Shown piece after piece: positions 18,182 to 26,693 of a stretch of DNA of 64,000 bases. How positions within the stretch are numbered: position 1 is the first letter of the stretch; each line of letters begins with the position of its first letter. This DNA comes from Bradyrhizobium sp. ISRA464 (lineage in GTDB: Bacteria > Pseudomonadota > Alphaproteobacteria > Rhizobiales > Xanthobacteraceae): positions 1,612,001 to 1,676,000 of the forward strand of contig NZ_CP094526.1 in the NCBI RefSeq assembly GCF_029910095.1, in the 5' to 3' direction. A program made the translations under genes and the position numbers. The notes under the pieces were generated by a model. The model saw only the letters and a program-made list of their open reading frames with translations, did not search any database and was not told the origin of the DNA.

Positions 18182-18586
18182 ATGGACGCACGCGACTTCA
18201 TCAAGATCGGCATGAGCGCCGAGCGCATGCTCGTCGTGCCACCGGAGCGCACGGTCGGGCATTTCGTGCCTGATATGCCGATGGTCTACGCGACGCCGAT
18301 GATGATCCTGGAAATGGAGATGGCGTCGGGCGATGCCATCCGTGAGGTGCTGCAGCCCGGTTGGGTTACCGTCGGCACCGAGGTCGACGTCCGGCATCTC
18401 GCCGCAGCTCTCGTGGGCGCCACGGTGCGGACCACGGCAAAAGTGATCACGGTCGAGCGCCGCGTGATCCGCTTCGAGGTCGAGGCCTTCGAAGGCGCGC
18501 GCAAGCTCGGCGGGGGCCGCCATGCCCGCGGCCTGATCAACGTAGGGAATTTCAACCGAAGACTTGCCGGAACGTCAGCGCAGTAG
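18182..18586 (+). CDS. Hotdog-fold thioesterase, FlK-like
   Basis: 134 residues. The catalytic triad of fluoroacetyl-CoA thioesterase FlK (Thr, Glu, His spaced +8 and +26) is matched by Thr38, Glu46 and His72 (YATPMMILEMEMA...VDVRHLA). FlK itself acts on fluoroacetyl-CoA, but most family members are general or unknown acyl-CoA thioesterases, so fluoroacetate detoxification should not be assumed. No strong Shine-Dalgarno is seen; a palindromic repeat ends just before the start. Confidence 0.85.
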   Translation: MDARDFIKIGMSAERMLVVPPERTVGHFVPDMPMVYATPMMILEMEMASGDAIREVLQPGWVTVGTEVDVRHLAAALVGATVRTTAKVITVERRVIRFEVEAFEGARKLGGGRHARGLINVGNFNRRLAGTSAQ

Positions 18587-18623
18587 CTCGGCAAAGGACC
18601 GCTCGCGCTGTCCGCCCTGCAAA

Positions 18624-18778
18624 CTCGTCATGCGCGGGCCTGACCCGCGCATCCATCAACGAAGAAGCTCTCCCTGCGAGATGGATTGCCGGGTCCCGTC
18701 TACGCCAGGGCTCCGACGAGGCCAACAGTCTCGGGCGCGCCGAAGCCTTGGCGAAGGCGGCAAGCCCGGCAATGACGG
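18624..18778. repeat. Palindromic repeat, long form (pair with 19738-19888)
   Basis: Begins GTCATGCGCGGGCCTGACCC, ends GGCAAGCCCGGCAATGACG, with an inner segment of about 90 bp. It is roughly the reverse complement of the element at 19738-19888; the two flank proC. Confidence 0.75.
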
Positions 18779-18786
18779 AGGATGCG

Positions 18787-19620
18787 TTACTTCGCCAATT
18801 CCTTCGAACGCCTGGTTGCTGCAGCGATGGCGCGGGTCATCAGCGGCTGCATCCCGTCCTTGGCCATCAGCACCTCGAGCGCCGCGGCCGTGGTGCCGCC
18901 GGGCGAGGTGACATTCTGACGCAAGGTCGCGGACGGCAGGTCCGAGCGATGCAGCAGCTCGCCGGAGCCTGCGACAGTCGCCCGCGCCAGCGTGGTTGCG
19001 AGTTGCTCCGGCAGGCCGGCCGCGACGCCGGCGCGGGCCAGCTCTTCGGCGAGCAGGAACACATAGGCCGGGCCGGAGCCGGAGACCGCGGTCACTGCAT
19101 CCATCAGGCTTTCATCCTCCACCCATTCGACGAGCCCGGTCGCCTGCAGCAACGCGTTCGCCGTGGCGCGCTGTGCGGCGGTCACATTCTTCGCCGGCAC
19201 CGCGACCGTGATGCCGCGGCCGATCGCTGCCGGCGTGTTCGGCATCGCGCGCACTACCGCGCCGCCGCAGACCTCGTCCAGCGCCGAGATCGTTGTGCCG
19301 GCCATGATCGAGACCACCAATGTCGAGGGGCCGACGAGCGCCTTGAGTGCGGCTCCGGCCTCGCGGAACGACTGCGGCTTTACTGCGACGACGAGTGTAT
19401 CGACCGTCCCGACATCCTGAGCCTTCGGGTTGAGGCGGACGCCCTGCGCGGCAAGTGCGGAAATCTCAGGCGAAAGATGCGGGTCGATCACTACGACCCG
19501 CCCGGGCGCGAGCCCTTGCGCGAGCCAGCCGGTCAGCATCGCGCCGCCCATCTTGCCCGCGCCCGCAAGCGCGATGGTGCCGGTGGTGTTCTTCAATGCG
19601 CTGCTTGTGTTCACGGGCAT
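18787..19620 (-). CDS. proC: Pyrroline-5-carboxylate reductase
   Basis: 277 residues. N-terminal Rossmann fold with GAGKMGGAM, then VKPQ and AMPNTPA, and C-terminal dimerisation domain with the P5CR signature around AVSGSGPAYVF and TVAGSGELL...NVTSPGGTTAAAL. It catalyses NAD(P)H-dependent reduction of pyrroline-5-carboxylate to proline, the last step of proline synthesis. ATG 19620 is preferred over an upstream in-frame Met at 19767, whose extension is unlike the family. The ybjN-like gene lies upstream on the same strand, with a repeat in between. Confidence 0.95.
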   Translation of the reverse strand: MPVNTSSALKNTTGTIALAGAGKMGGAMLTGWLAQGLAPGRVVVIDPHLSPEISALAAQGVRLNPKAQDVGTVDTLVVAVKPQSFREAGAALKALVGPSTLVVSIMAGTTISALDEVCGGAVVRAMPNTPAAIGRGITVAVPAKNVTAAQRATANALLQATGLVEWVEDESLMDAVTAVSGSGPAYVFLLAEELARAGVAAGLPEQLATTLARATVAGSGELLHRSDLPSATLRQNVTSPGGTTAAALEVLMAKDGMQPLMTRAIAAATRRSKELAK

Positions 19621-19737
19621 CTCCACCAACTCTGTGTTGTCCCGGCGAAAGCCAGGCCCCCCGCGTGGGCGCCCTGCGCTCGTCGCGATACCACAGGCGG
19701 TTCTAGTGAAGCGCAGGAAGGGCGACAAGCACTCAAA

Positions 19738-19888
19738 TGTCATTGCCGGGCTTGCCGCGTTCGCCAAGGCTTCGGCGCACCCGAGCCTGTTGGGCTCGTC
19801 GGAGCCTTGGCGTAGACGAGACCCGGCAATCCATCGCCGCGGAAGGCTCTTGCCGGATGGATGCGCGGGTCAAGTCCGCGCATGACGA
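19738..19888. repeat. Palindromic repeat, long form (inverted pair with 18624-18778)
   Basis: Begins GTCATTGCCGGGCTTGCCGC, ends GGTCAAGTCCGCGCATGACG. It lies between the ybjN-like gene and proC, so a transcript covering both would contain this hairpin. Confidence 0.75.
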
Positions 19889-19906
19889 TGGTGTGCGCGG
19901 AAGCCC

Positions 19907-20407
19907 TTAGGCCTCGCCCTCGGTATCGAACATCGCGGCCGACATCGCCTCGGCGGCCGACTTGCCGGCCCAGACCACGAACTGGAACGCCGGGTAGTAG
20001 CGCTCGCAGGCCTGGATCGCGTTGACCAGCATGCTCTCGCATTGCGAAGCGGACGCGGTGAGGCCGCCGGGCAGCACCAGCGCCTGGCGATGCATGATCA
20101 TGCCGGTGTGGGTCCACTGGTCGAAATGGCCGACCCACAATTGCTCGTTGATCGCGGCGATCAGTCGCTGCACCTCGGCGCGTCGCGCCTGCGGAATCTT
20201 CATGTCGAAGGCGCAGGCGAGATGCAGCGCCTCGATCTCACCCATCCAGGTGAAGGAGAGCTGATAGTCGATCCAGTCGCCCTTGGAGACGATCGTCACC
20301 TCGTCGTCGCCGGAACGCTCGAACGCCCAGTTGTTGTCAGTGGCGATATCCTCGACCACCGCAAGCGGATTGCTCCGGGAATCGATAATGCCTTCGAGGA
20401 GGGACAT
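19907..20407 (-). CDS. YbjN-domain protein
   Basis: 166 residues matching the YbjN family (putative sensory transduction regulator, PF10722-like): an N-terminal ...NPLAVVEDIATDNNWAFER, the central YQLSFTWMGEIEALHLACAFD and an acidic C-terminus. YbjN proteins are cytosolic with a type III secretion chaperone-like fold; the E. coli homologue affects motility and stress traits, but no biochemical role is settled. It is the upstream neighbour of proC on the same strand, an arrangement common in this group. Confidence 0.85.
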   Translation of the reverse strand: MSLLEGIIDSRSNPLAVVEDIATDNNWAFERSGDDEVTIVSKGDWIDYQLSFTWMGEIEALHLACAFDMKIPQARRAEVQRLIAAINEQLWVGHFDQWTHTGMIMHRQALVLPGGLTASASQCESMLVNAIQACERYYPAFQFVVWAGKSAAEAMSAAMFDTEGEA

Positions 20408-20758
20408 ACCGTCTCGACCCTTGTTCTTATGATCTGTTGATACGCACACGGAAGCCGGCAAGCGCGACAAACTGCGTCGTGGCCGAGTGCAGCTCCTGAA
20501 ACGGGCTTCCGGATGCCCCTGGACCTGACGCGAATGAAGTGATGTGATTTGCGGAATCCGCGCAACCGCACGCCGAGTCCGTCCACAGCCAAAGCGCGCC
20601 TCGTCCACAGCTGATCGCGATCGCATCTGTAAAATTGAGAACAAATCGGAATCGAAGCGGGTTGGTAACGAATTGTTAACCATCTGCTTGTGCTTCGCCG
20701 CGCCGCTGAATCGGGCGCCCGGAGACCTCAAACGTGGCCGGAAGACGCGCAACGCGCT
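20408..20758. other. Intergenic, divergent promoter region
   Basis: No credible gene. Contains a GTCCACAGC segment twice (about 20580 and 20607) and a GTTAACC-type dyad near 20670-20690; both could be regulatory but no factor can be named. Confidence 0.4.
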
Positions 20759-20783
20759 CATGGGGACATGCCAATTCCCCATG
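20759..20783. promoter_or_regulatory. Perfect 8-bp inverted repeat upstream of FMN riboswitch
   Basis: CATGGGGA, 9-bp spacer, TCCCCATG. It lies about 70 bp before the riboswitch aptamer and could be an operator or a hairpin in the ribH leader. Confidence 0.45.
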
Positions 20784-20854
20784 TCGAAGCATCTTGCCCG
20801 CCTGTCGCGTATTGGTCATATTTGCTGCCAGGCACGTCCATCCTGGGCGTGCCG

Positions 20855-21003
20855 ATGTTCTCAGGGCGGGGTGGAAATCCCCACCGGCGGTAAGGGCGAT
20901 CACCCCAAGCCCGCGAGCGCCTTCCTCCTGAACTGGGGGAAGGGTCAGCAGATTCGGTGCAATTCCGAAGCCGACGGTTACAGTCCGGATGAAAGAGAAC
21001 GGT
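20855..21003 (+). ncRNA. FMN riboswitch (RFN element)
   Basis: All conserved RFN blocks are present in order: TCAGGGCGGGGTGGAAATCC, CACCGGCGGTAAGG, AAGCCCGCGAGCG, GGTCAGCAGATTCGGTGC, AATTCCGAAGCCGACGGT, ACAGTCCGGATGAAAGAGA. It ends 80 bp before ribH and should down-regulate it when FMN is high. Whether control is by termination or by hiding the Shine-Dalgarno cannot be seen with certainty. Confidence 0.95.
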
Positions 21004-21082
21004 TGCGGCAGCCCGCGCGGATTCGCGTGGGGCTCTTGTCGTTGTCCGTGTGCCCTGATTCTGGTCCCGAAAGAGGAAAGCC

Positions 21083-21649
21083 ATGAATCAGATGTTGCAA
21101 GACGCTGACGTCCAAACCTCCCAAGCAGATATCGCTCCCGAAACGCCGGCGGCTCCGCCGGTGCCAGAACATCCGCGGTTCGCAAAGCCGCAACGCGTCG
21201 CCTTTGTGCAGGCGTGCTGGCATCGCGAAGTGGTGGATGAATGCCGCATCTCCTTTCTGAAGGAGATCGAAGCGCGCCATATCACTAATGTCGACGTGTT
21301 CGAGGTGCCTGGCTCGTTCGAGATCCCGCTGCATGCGCAGATCCTGGCGAAGACACGCCGCTACACCGCAATCGTCGCCGCCGGGCTCGTCGTCGACGGC
21401 GGCATCTATCGCCATGAATTCGTCGCCGACACGGTGATCAAGGCATTGATGGAGGTGCAACTGCGCACGGAAGTGCCGGTGTTCTCCGCGGTCCTGACGC
21501 CACAGCAATTCCACGAGACCGAAGTGCATCAGGATTTCTTCCGCCGGCATTTTGTCATCAAGGGCATCGAGGCCGCGGAAGCCTGCGCCAACACGCTGCT
21601 CAGCCTGGAGCGGCTGCGCGGCCAGGTCGCGGCGGGGATCGCTGGCTAG
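21083..21649 (+). CDS. ribH: 6,7-dimethyl-8-ribityllumazine synthase, RibH2 type
   Basis: 188 residues. It condenses 5-amino-6-ribitylamino-uracil with 3,4-dihydroxy-2-butanone 4-phosphate. The core resembles RibH2 of Brucella and Mesorhizobium (VPGSFEIPLHA, VVDGGIYRHEFVAD with His111, SAVLTPQQFHE) rather than the icosahedral RibH1. RibH2 proteins are decamers and usually a second copy next to the one in the main rib operon. The first 34 residues are an unstructured, Pro/Ala-rich extension. The FMN riboswitch directly upstream supports the assignment. Confidence 0.93.
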   Translation: MNQMLQDADVQTSQADIAPETPAAPPVPEHPRFAKPQRVAFVQACWHREVVDECRISFLKEIEARHITNVDVFEVPGSFEIPLHAQILAKTRRYTAIVAAGLVVDGGIYRHEFVADTVIKALMEVQLRTEVPVFSAVLTPQQFHETEVHQDFFRRHFVIKGIEAAEACANTLLSLERLRGQVAAGIAG

Positions 21650-21652
21650 CTA

Positions 21653-21704
21653 AGCGTTTTCGAGCGAAGTGGACACCGGTTCGCGTGAAGAAAACGCGTC
21701 AAAC
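21653..21704. repeat. Dispersed palindromic repeat family D
   Basis: AGCGTTTTCGAGCGAAGTGG, then ACACCGGTTCGCGTGAAG and AAAACGCGTCAAA. Other copies: 3557-3608 (inverted) and 52263-52335 (with an insertion). Confidence 0.75.
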
Positions 21705-21720
21705 AAGAATCTAGAGCTTC

Positions 21721-21741
21721 GGTTCTGATTCAATCAGAACC
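21721..21741. repeat. Perfect 10-bp palindrome after ribH
   Basis: GGTTCTGATT-C-AATCAGAACC, embedded in AGAGCTTC...GAAAATGCTCT. It abuts the family D repeat. It may work as a terminator or be part of a composite repeat. Confidence 0.6.
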
Positions 21742-21864
21742 GAAAATGCTCTAGCACCAAGGCTGCGCCAGACTCGGCGCAAACGCGATTCCGGCATGCG
21801 TGCCGGGATCGCGCACGCCTTCGGTTATGCTTGTGGGCATAAACCAAATGCGCAGGAGGTGCCC

Positions 21865-22671
21865 ATGACTGAACACCATTCGTCCGACTGGCTCGGCCTG
21901 TCGGGCCGCGTTGCCGTCGTCACCGGCGGAGGAGGCGGCATCGGCCGTGCCACCGCGGTCAGTTTTGCGCGTGCGGGCGCCAAGGTTGCCGCGCTCGATC
22001 GCGACGAGCGCGGGCTTGCCGAGACAAAGGCAAGGCTGCGCGAATTCGGCGACGGTCACCTCGTCGCCAGCTGCGACACGACAAGCGCCGAGAGCGTTGC
22101 TGCGGCCGCCGACGCCGTCGAACGCACGCTCGGGCCGTGCGGCATTCTCGTCAACACTGCTGCCGTACTGCGCCCCGGCGGGCTCGATACGCTGGCGCTC
22201 GTGGAATGGAACGCGGTGCTTGCGGTCAACCTCACGGGCTATTTCATCTGCGCGCAAGCGTTCGGCCGTCATATGCGACAAGCCGGCCACGGCAGCATCG
22301 TCCATGTTGCTTCGATCGCCGCCAGCAACGCGCAGCAGCAGAGCGGCGCCTACAGCGTCAGCAAGGCCGCCGTCGTGATGCTGTCGCAGCAGCTCGCCGC
22401 CGAATGGGGGCCGCACGGGATCCGCAGCAACGTCGTCAGCCCGGGCCTCGTGGTCACGCCGATGAGCCAGGCCTTCTACGATACGCCTGGCGTCACCGAG
22501 CGCCGCAGCGCGGCGGTGCCGATGCGCCGGGTCGGTGCGCCGCAGGACATGGCGGACGCGATCCTGTTCCTGGCGAGCGACCGATCGTCCTACGTGAACG
22601 GGGAGGAGATCATCGTCGACGGCGGTTATGTGCGGACGCTGATGAGCCACGTTCCGCGGCCGGGATTTTGA
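21865..22671 (+). CDS. SDR family NAD(P)-dependent oxidoreductase
   Basis: 268 residues, classical short-chain dehydrogenase. Cofactor motif TGGGGGIG from Thr20, NTAAV (the NNAG equivalent), and catalytic Ser150, Tyr163 and Lys167 (YSVSK). The acidic residue after beta-2 (ALDRDE) suggests NAD(H) preference. The end NGEEIIVDGGY is typical of the FabG-like classical group. An AGGAGGT Shine-Dalgarno supports ATG 21865. The substrate is unknown and neighbours give no clue. Confidence 0.9.
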   Translation: MTEHHSSDWLGLSGRVAVVTGGGGGIGRATAVSFARAGAKVAALDRDERGLAETKARLREFGDGHLVASCDTTSAESVAAAADAVERTLGPCGILVNTAAVLRPGGLDTLALVEWNAVLAVNLTGYFICAQAFGRHMRQAGHGSIVHVASIAASNAQQQSGAYSVSKAAVVMLSQQLAAEWGPHGIRSNVVSPGLVVTPMSQAFYDTPGVTERRSAAVPMRRVGAPQDMADAILFLASDRSSYVNGEEIIVDGGYVRTLMSHVPRPGF

Positions 22672-22796
22672 AGGGGGATTGCGTCGGGCGGGCACAACGC
22701 AAGAGTACCCGCCAAGGCCATGGCCCCAGCCCTCGCAACAACAGCTATTGGTGCTAAAGGTCCCGGCTCGTGGCCGGGACGACAGCGAAAATTGGA

Positions 22797-23750
22797 CTAA
22801 TCGAACAGGCTCGAGACGGACTCTTCCGCCGCGGTGCGGCCGATCGCTTCGGCGATCAGTCCGGCGATCGAGATCGTGCGGATGTTCGGCGCCTTGTTGA
22901 CGGCTTCCGTCGGCAGGATCGAGTCGGTGATGACCAGTTCCTTCAGCCGCGACGAGGCGATGCGCGCGGCGGCGCCGCCGGACAGCACGCCGTGGGTGAT
23001 GTAGGCCGAGACCTCCTTGGCGCCGTGGGCGATCAGCGCCTCGGCCGCGTTCACCAGCGTGCCGCCGGAGTCCACGATGTCGTCGACCAGGATACAATTG
23101 TAGCCTGCGACGTCGCCAATCACGTTCATCACCTCGGATTCACCGGGGCGCTCGCGGCGCTTGTCGACGATCGCGAGCGGGGTGTTGATGCGCTTGGCGA
23201 GCCCGCGGGCGCGCGCCACGCCGCCGACATCAGGCGACACCACCATCACCTTGGCGAGGTCGAAGCGGTCGCGGATGTCGCGCACCATCAGGGGCGCTGC
23301 GTAGAGATTGTCGGTCGGGATGTCGAAGAAGCCCTGGATCTGACCGGCGTGCAGGTCGAGCGTCATGACGCGGTCGACGCCGGCGCGCGAGATCAAATTG
23401 GCGACGAGCTTGGCGGAGATCGGGGTGCGCGAGCCGGACTTGCGGTCCTGCCGGGCGTAGCCGAAATACGGCACGACCGCGGTGATGCGGCGCGCCGAGG
23501 CGCGGCGCAGCGCATCCGTGATGATCAGCAACTCCATCAGGTGGTCGTTGGCCGGATACGACGTCGATTGCAGGATGAACATGTCCGAGCCACGGATGTT
23601 CTCCTGGATTTCGACGAAGATCTCCATGTCGGCGAAACGCCGGACCACGGCCTTGGTCAGCTCGAGGCCGAGGCCTCGCGCGATGTCCTGCGCCAGCGCA
23701 GGATTGGAGTTGCCGGCGACGAGCTTGATTGATCCGTTTTTTGCCGACAT
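22797..23750 (-). CDS. prs: Ribose-phosphate pyrophosphokinase
   Basis: 317 residues, standard PRPP synthetase length. Key blocks: [16 protein letters not shown], the ATP/Mg site GYARQDRK, the [15 protein letters not shown] metal site, the flexible loop KRRERPGE and the PRPP signature [10 protein letters not shown]. It makes PRPP for nucleotide, His, Trp and NAD synthesis. ATG 23750 follows a GGGGGGAAG Shine-Dalgarno, so I prefer it to the in-frame Met at 23792. Confidence 0.97.
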   Translation of the reverse strand: MSAKNGSIKLVAGNSNPALAQDIARGLGLELTKAVVRRFADMEIFVEIQENIRGSDMFILQSTSYPANDHLMELLIITDALRRASARRITAVVPYFGYARQDRKSGSRTPISAKLVANLISRAGVDRVMTLDLHAGQIQGFFDIPTDNLYAAPLMVRDIRDRFDLAKVMVVSPDVGGVARARGLAKRINTPLAIVDKRRERPGESEVMNVIGDVAGYNCILVDDIVDSGGTLVNAAEALIAHGAKEVSAYITHGVLSGGAAARIASSRLKELVITDSILPTEAVNKAPNIRTISIAGLIAEAIGRTAAEESVSSLFD

Positions 23751-23919
23751 TGATGCTTCCCCCCGCGACTTGCTGGATACGACGTTCAGCATCTCAAGTC
23801 CCTATAGAACCGGCGGGTTTTCGGTGCGCGAGGGAATATCAGTCAGGCGCCTTGGCTGGCAACCCATTCACGCCGTTTTCCCGGACCAAAAATGGCTCTT
23901 TTCCGGGATACCACGGGGC

Positions 23920-24543
23920 TTAGTTAGCAGAATATCCGAGCGCCACGGTCTCGGATGCAGCCGGCACCGGGGCGCTTGCGACCGTGGGCCCGCGCAGATC
24001 CGGCGCCGGGCTGGGGATAGGCGCCGGGCTGTCCTCCTGGCCGCCGTTGACCATGCTGGAAAGGCCGCTCAGGCCGGCCTGGGCGATCTTGCGCAGGACC
24101 AGGTCGTCGGCGGCCGCCCAGGCGTCGCGGCCGGCCTTGCCGGCGGGCTCCTCGCCGGAGAGCCGGAGCGCGCGTTGCTGGTTGCTGTCGTAGACGTCCC
24201 AGACCCACGCGATCATGGTGCGGCCCCGCACCACCTGCGCCGACAAATAGCTACGCACGCGATAGGCGGCCGTGCCTTCGCGCGACACAATCGACAGGCT
24301 GCGGAGCTTGGACTCGCTGTCGAGTACGCTCACCATGCGATCGAACACCTGAGGTGGCGGGCCGTCGATCGATTCGAACGCGACGGTCGGGCCGTTGCCC
24401 GTAGTCGCCATGGCATAGGCATCGGCCGCGCCGCCGCCATTGGCGCAACCGCCAAGCGTGCAGGCGACCGCAAGCCACGTGGCAGCAATCGCGGCACGCA
24501 CCGCTGTCCCAGTTTGAAACTGGCTTTTTGACGCTTCCCTCAT
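23920..24543 (-). CDS. Putative lipoprotein of unknown function
   Basis: 207 residues. The N-terminus has a lipobox-like LGGC after a hydrophobic stretch (AATWLAVACTLGGC), so the Cys is probably diacylated by Lgt. The central part contains AYRVRSYLSAQV and MIAWVWDVYDSNQQRAL, a pattern I cannot assign; the C-terminal 45 residues are Pro/Ala/Ser-rich and likely disordered. It lies between prs and pgeF on the same strand. Confidence 0.7.
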   Translation of the reverse strand: MREASKSQFQTGTAVRAAIAATWLAVACTLGGCANGGGAADAYAMATTGNGPTVAFESIDGPPPQVFDRMVSVLDSESKLRSLSIVSREGTAAYRVRSYLSAQVVRGRTMIAWVWDVYDSNQQRALRLSGEEPAGKAGRDAWAAADDLVLRKIAQAGLSGLSSMVNGGQEDSPAPIPSPAPDLRGPTVASAPVPAASETVALGYSAN

Positions 24544-24795
24544 TGGGCCCTGCGATATCGTTAAACCGCCTTAACGTCTAGGGCAGGGAAGGCACAGACC
24601 TTAACCGATTTGACGAGTGAAGCGCTGGACGGACAGGAGCGAATTCCTTGATCGGTCAGAGGATGCGCACCGAGCGACGATCGCGGCGCATATTTGGTCC
24701 GCCATTTCACGTTCTGCAGAAGTTGACAGCACTGCCTGGGCGCCGACGCTGTACGGGAACGAAACCGGCGAAAATCGACGTGCTGTATGGACTCT

Positions 24796-25566
24796 CTACT
24801 CACGCGTCAGCGCGATGGCATGAACGTGGCGGCCGTAATCGCCTTCCTTGCGATGCACGGAGCGACGGTAGCTGAAAAAGCGTTCGTCGGAATAGGTGTC
24901 GATGCCGAGATCGTCGATCATCAGCACGCCGGCGTTCTCCAGCCGCATGCGGATGAAGCCTGCGAGATCGAACATCGCATGTCCGTCGCGTTCGCCTGGA
25001 ATGAAGAACATGCCGTTCTCGGCGTCGGCCTCGATGAAGCGCTCGACGAATTCGCCGCCGACCTCGTAGGACTCCTGGCGGATCAGCGGACCGATCGCCG
25101 CGACGATGCCGGCGCGGTCGGCGCCGAGCTTCTCCATCACGTCGATGGTGGATTCCAGAATGCCGGTTAGCGCGCCCTTCCAACCGGCATGCGCCGCGCC
25201 GATCACCCGCGCATTGGGATCGACGAACAGGATCGGCCCGCAGTCGGCCGCCGTGACACTGATCGCGAGGCCTTCGGTCCGCGTGACGAGCGCGTCCGCC
25301 TTCGGACGCGCGGCGCCGTCCCAGGGACCGGTCGCGACCACGACGTCGGGCGAGTGGGTCTGGTGCACGCTGAGGAAATGGGGGAGCGGCACACCCAGTT
25401 GTTCAGCCATCCGCCGCCGGTTCTCGGCGACGTGCGCAGGGTCATCGCGCGAGCCGAGGCCGCCATTGAGGCCGGCATAGATGCCCAGGGAGACGCCGCC
25501 TTCGCGCGAGAAGAAAGCGTGACGCAGGCCCGGAATGGCCGACAGCAGCGGTGATCCCAATGTCAT
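24796..25566 (-). CDS. pgeF: Peptidoglycan editing factor PgeF (YfiH/laccase-domain family)
   Basis: 256 residues of the multicopper polyphenol oxidase-like (YfiH) family. Metal-site residues are conserved: SVHQTHSPDV, VTAADCGPIL and AAHAGWKGAL. In E. coli this protein removes wrongly incorporated L-Ser from UDP-MurNAc peptides; some homologues have been reported as purine nucleosidases or adenosine-processing enzymes. Its ATG overlaps the stop of the upstream methyltransferase by 4 bp. The lgt-midA-pgeF order is widespread in alphaproteobacteria. Confidence 0.93.
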   Translation of the reverse strand: MTLGSPLLSAIPGLRHAFFSREGGVSLGIYAGLNGGLGSRDDPAHVAENRRRMAEQLGVPLPHFLSVHQTHSPDVVVATGPWDGAARPKADALVTRTEGLAISVTAADCGPILFVDPNARVIGAAHAGWKGALTGILESTIDVMEKLGADRAGIVAAIGPLIRQESYEVGGEFVERFIEADAENGMFFIPGERDGHAMFDLAGFIRMRLENAGVLMIDDLGIDTYSDERFFSYRRSVHRKEGDYGRHVHAIALTRE

Positions 25567-26684
25567 GACTCTTCGGCCTCGTCAGGCAGATCGCTCAGCC
25601 CGGCGATCGAGGTGATGCGTGGATCGGAGATCGCCATCGCCTTGAACATAGAGCCCATGCCGCCGCGGCCGGAGTCGGTCAGGCGCCTCAGCGCACCGGC
25701 GATGTCGGCCGAGACCTCCGGCGTTGCCTTCGCCATCAGGCCGGCGGCGCGGGCCTCGATACCGAGGCGCTTGAGGAAATCGCCCTGCGTCACCGGTCCG
25801 TGCACGCGCGCGCCGACATCCTCCGCGGCGCGCGCCAGCGCCTGGAAATCGACATGCGCGGTCACGTCGGCCACTCCCGGGTTCTTCAGCGGGTCGGCGA
25901 AGCTGTGGCGCGCGATGGCCTGGAAGGTGTCGCCGGCGTCGCTGCGCAGATGGCCGTAGTCGATGATCAGCGCGGCGCCGTCCTGGTCGCGTACCCGCGT
26001 TGCCAGTTTCATGATCTCGGTGTCGGGCCGCCACTCGAACACCGCGCCGAGCGGCGCGGCGCGCACCAGCGGCGGCAGCAGCACCTCGAAGTGCGGCGTC
26101 GGCTCAGCAGCGGCGCTGAAATACAGCCGGTCATTGGCATCGATCCCAACCGTGCGTTCGTGCCAGCCGGTCTCGCGCCGGACCATCTGATGGATCGGCA
26201 GCACGTCGAAATACTCGTTGGCGAGGATCACGGCCGGACCTTCCGGCACGTCGTCGATACTCGCGTGCCAGGTGATGTCGCGCACACCCGACAGCGTCGC
26301 CTGCTGTTTTTGGCGCAGCATCGGGTTAACTTCCACAAGGTGGATGCTCAGCGACTGGTAGAGCGGCGGCAGCACCCGGAGGGCGCGCAACGCGTCCGCC
26401 ATCATGGTGCCACGGCCGGGGCCGAGCTCGACCAGCCGCAGCGTCGATGGTGAGCCGATCGCCTTCCAGATCGAAGCGCTCCACAGGCCAAGCAGCTCGC
26501 CGAACATCTGGCTGACTTCCGGCGACGTGGTGAAATCGCCCTCGCGTCCGAGCGGATCGCGCGACAGGTAGTAGCCGTGCTGCGGATGCATCAGGCACAA
26601 TTCCATGTAGCGCCAGACCGGCATCGGCCCGGATAATTTGATCAACTTCTTGATCTCGCCCAGCAGCGGGGAAACGTCGCTCAC
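25563..26684 (-). CDS. Class I SAM-dependent methyltransferase, MidA/NDUFAF7 family
   Basis: 373 residues. The family signature includes MELCLMHPQHGYY, then RDPLGREGDFTTSPEVSQMFGELLG and the SAM site VELGPGRGTMMADALR. The mitochondrial relative NDUFAF7 dimethylates an arginine of the complex I subunit NDUFS2; a similar role on NuoD in bacteria is plausible but not shown. It lies 9 bp downstream of lgt and overlaps pgeF, so the three genes are co-translated. Confidence 0.93.
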   Translation of the reverse strand: MSDVSPLLGEIKKLIKLSGPMPVWRYMELCLMHPQHGYYLSRDPLGREGDFTTSPEVSQMFGELLGLWSASIWKAIGSPSTLRLVELGPGRGTMMADALRALRVLPPLYQSLSIHLVEVNPMLRQKQQATLSGVRDITWHASIDDVPEGPAVILANEYFDVLPIHQMVRRETGWHERTVGIDANDRLYFSAAAEPTPHFEVLLPPLVRAAPLGAVFEWRPDTEIMKLATRVRDQDGAALIIDYGHLRSDAGDTFQAIARHSFADPLKNPGVADVTAHVDFQALARAAEDVGARVHGPVTQGDFLKRLGIEARAAGLMAKATPEVSADIAGALRRLTDSGRGGMGSMFKAMAISDPRITSIAGLSDLPDEAEES

Positions 26685-26693
26685 GGAGGTCCT

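Noticed and set aside
20560-20620. Repeated GTCCACAGC segments resembling DnaA boxes
   Set aside because: They do not match TTATCCACA closely and no origin context is present.
24550-24575. A CtrA-like site TTAA-N6-TTAAC upstream of the lipoprotein gene
   Set aside because: The spacing is 6 instead of 7, so it is not a full match.
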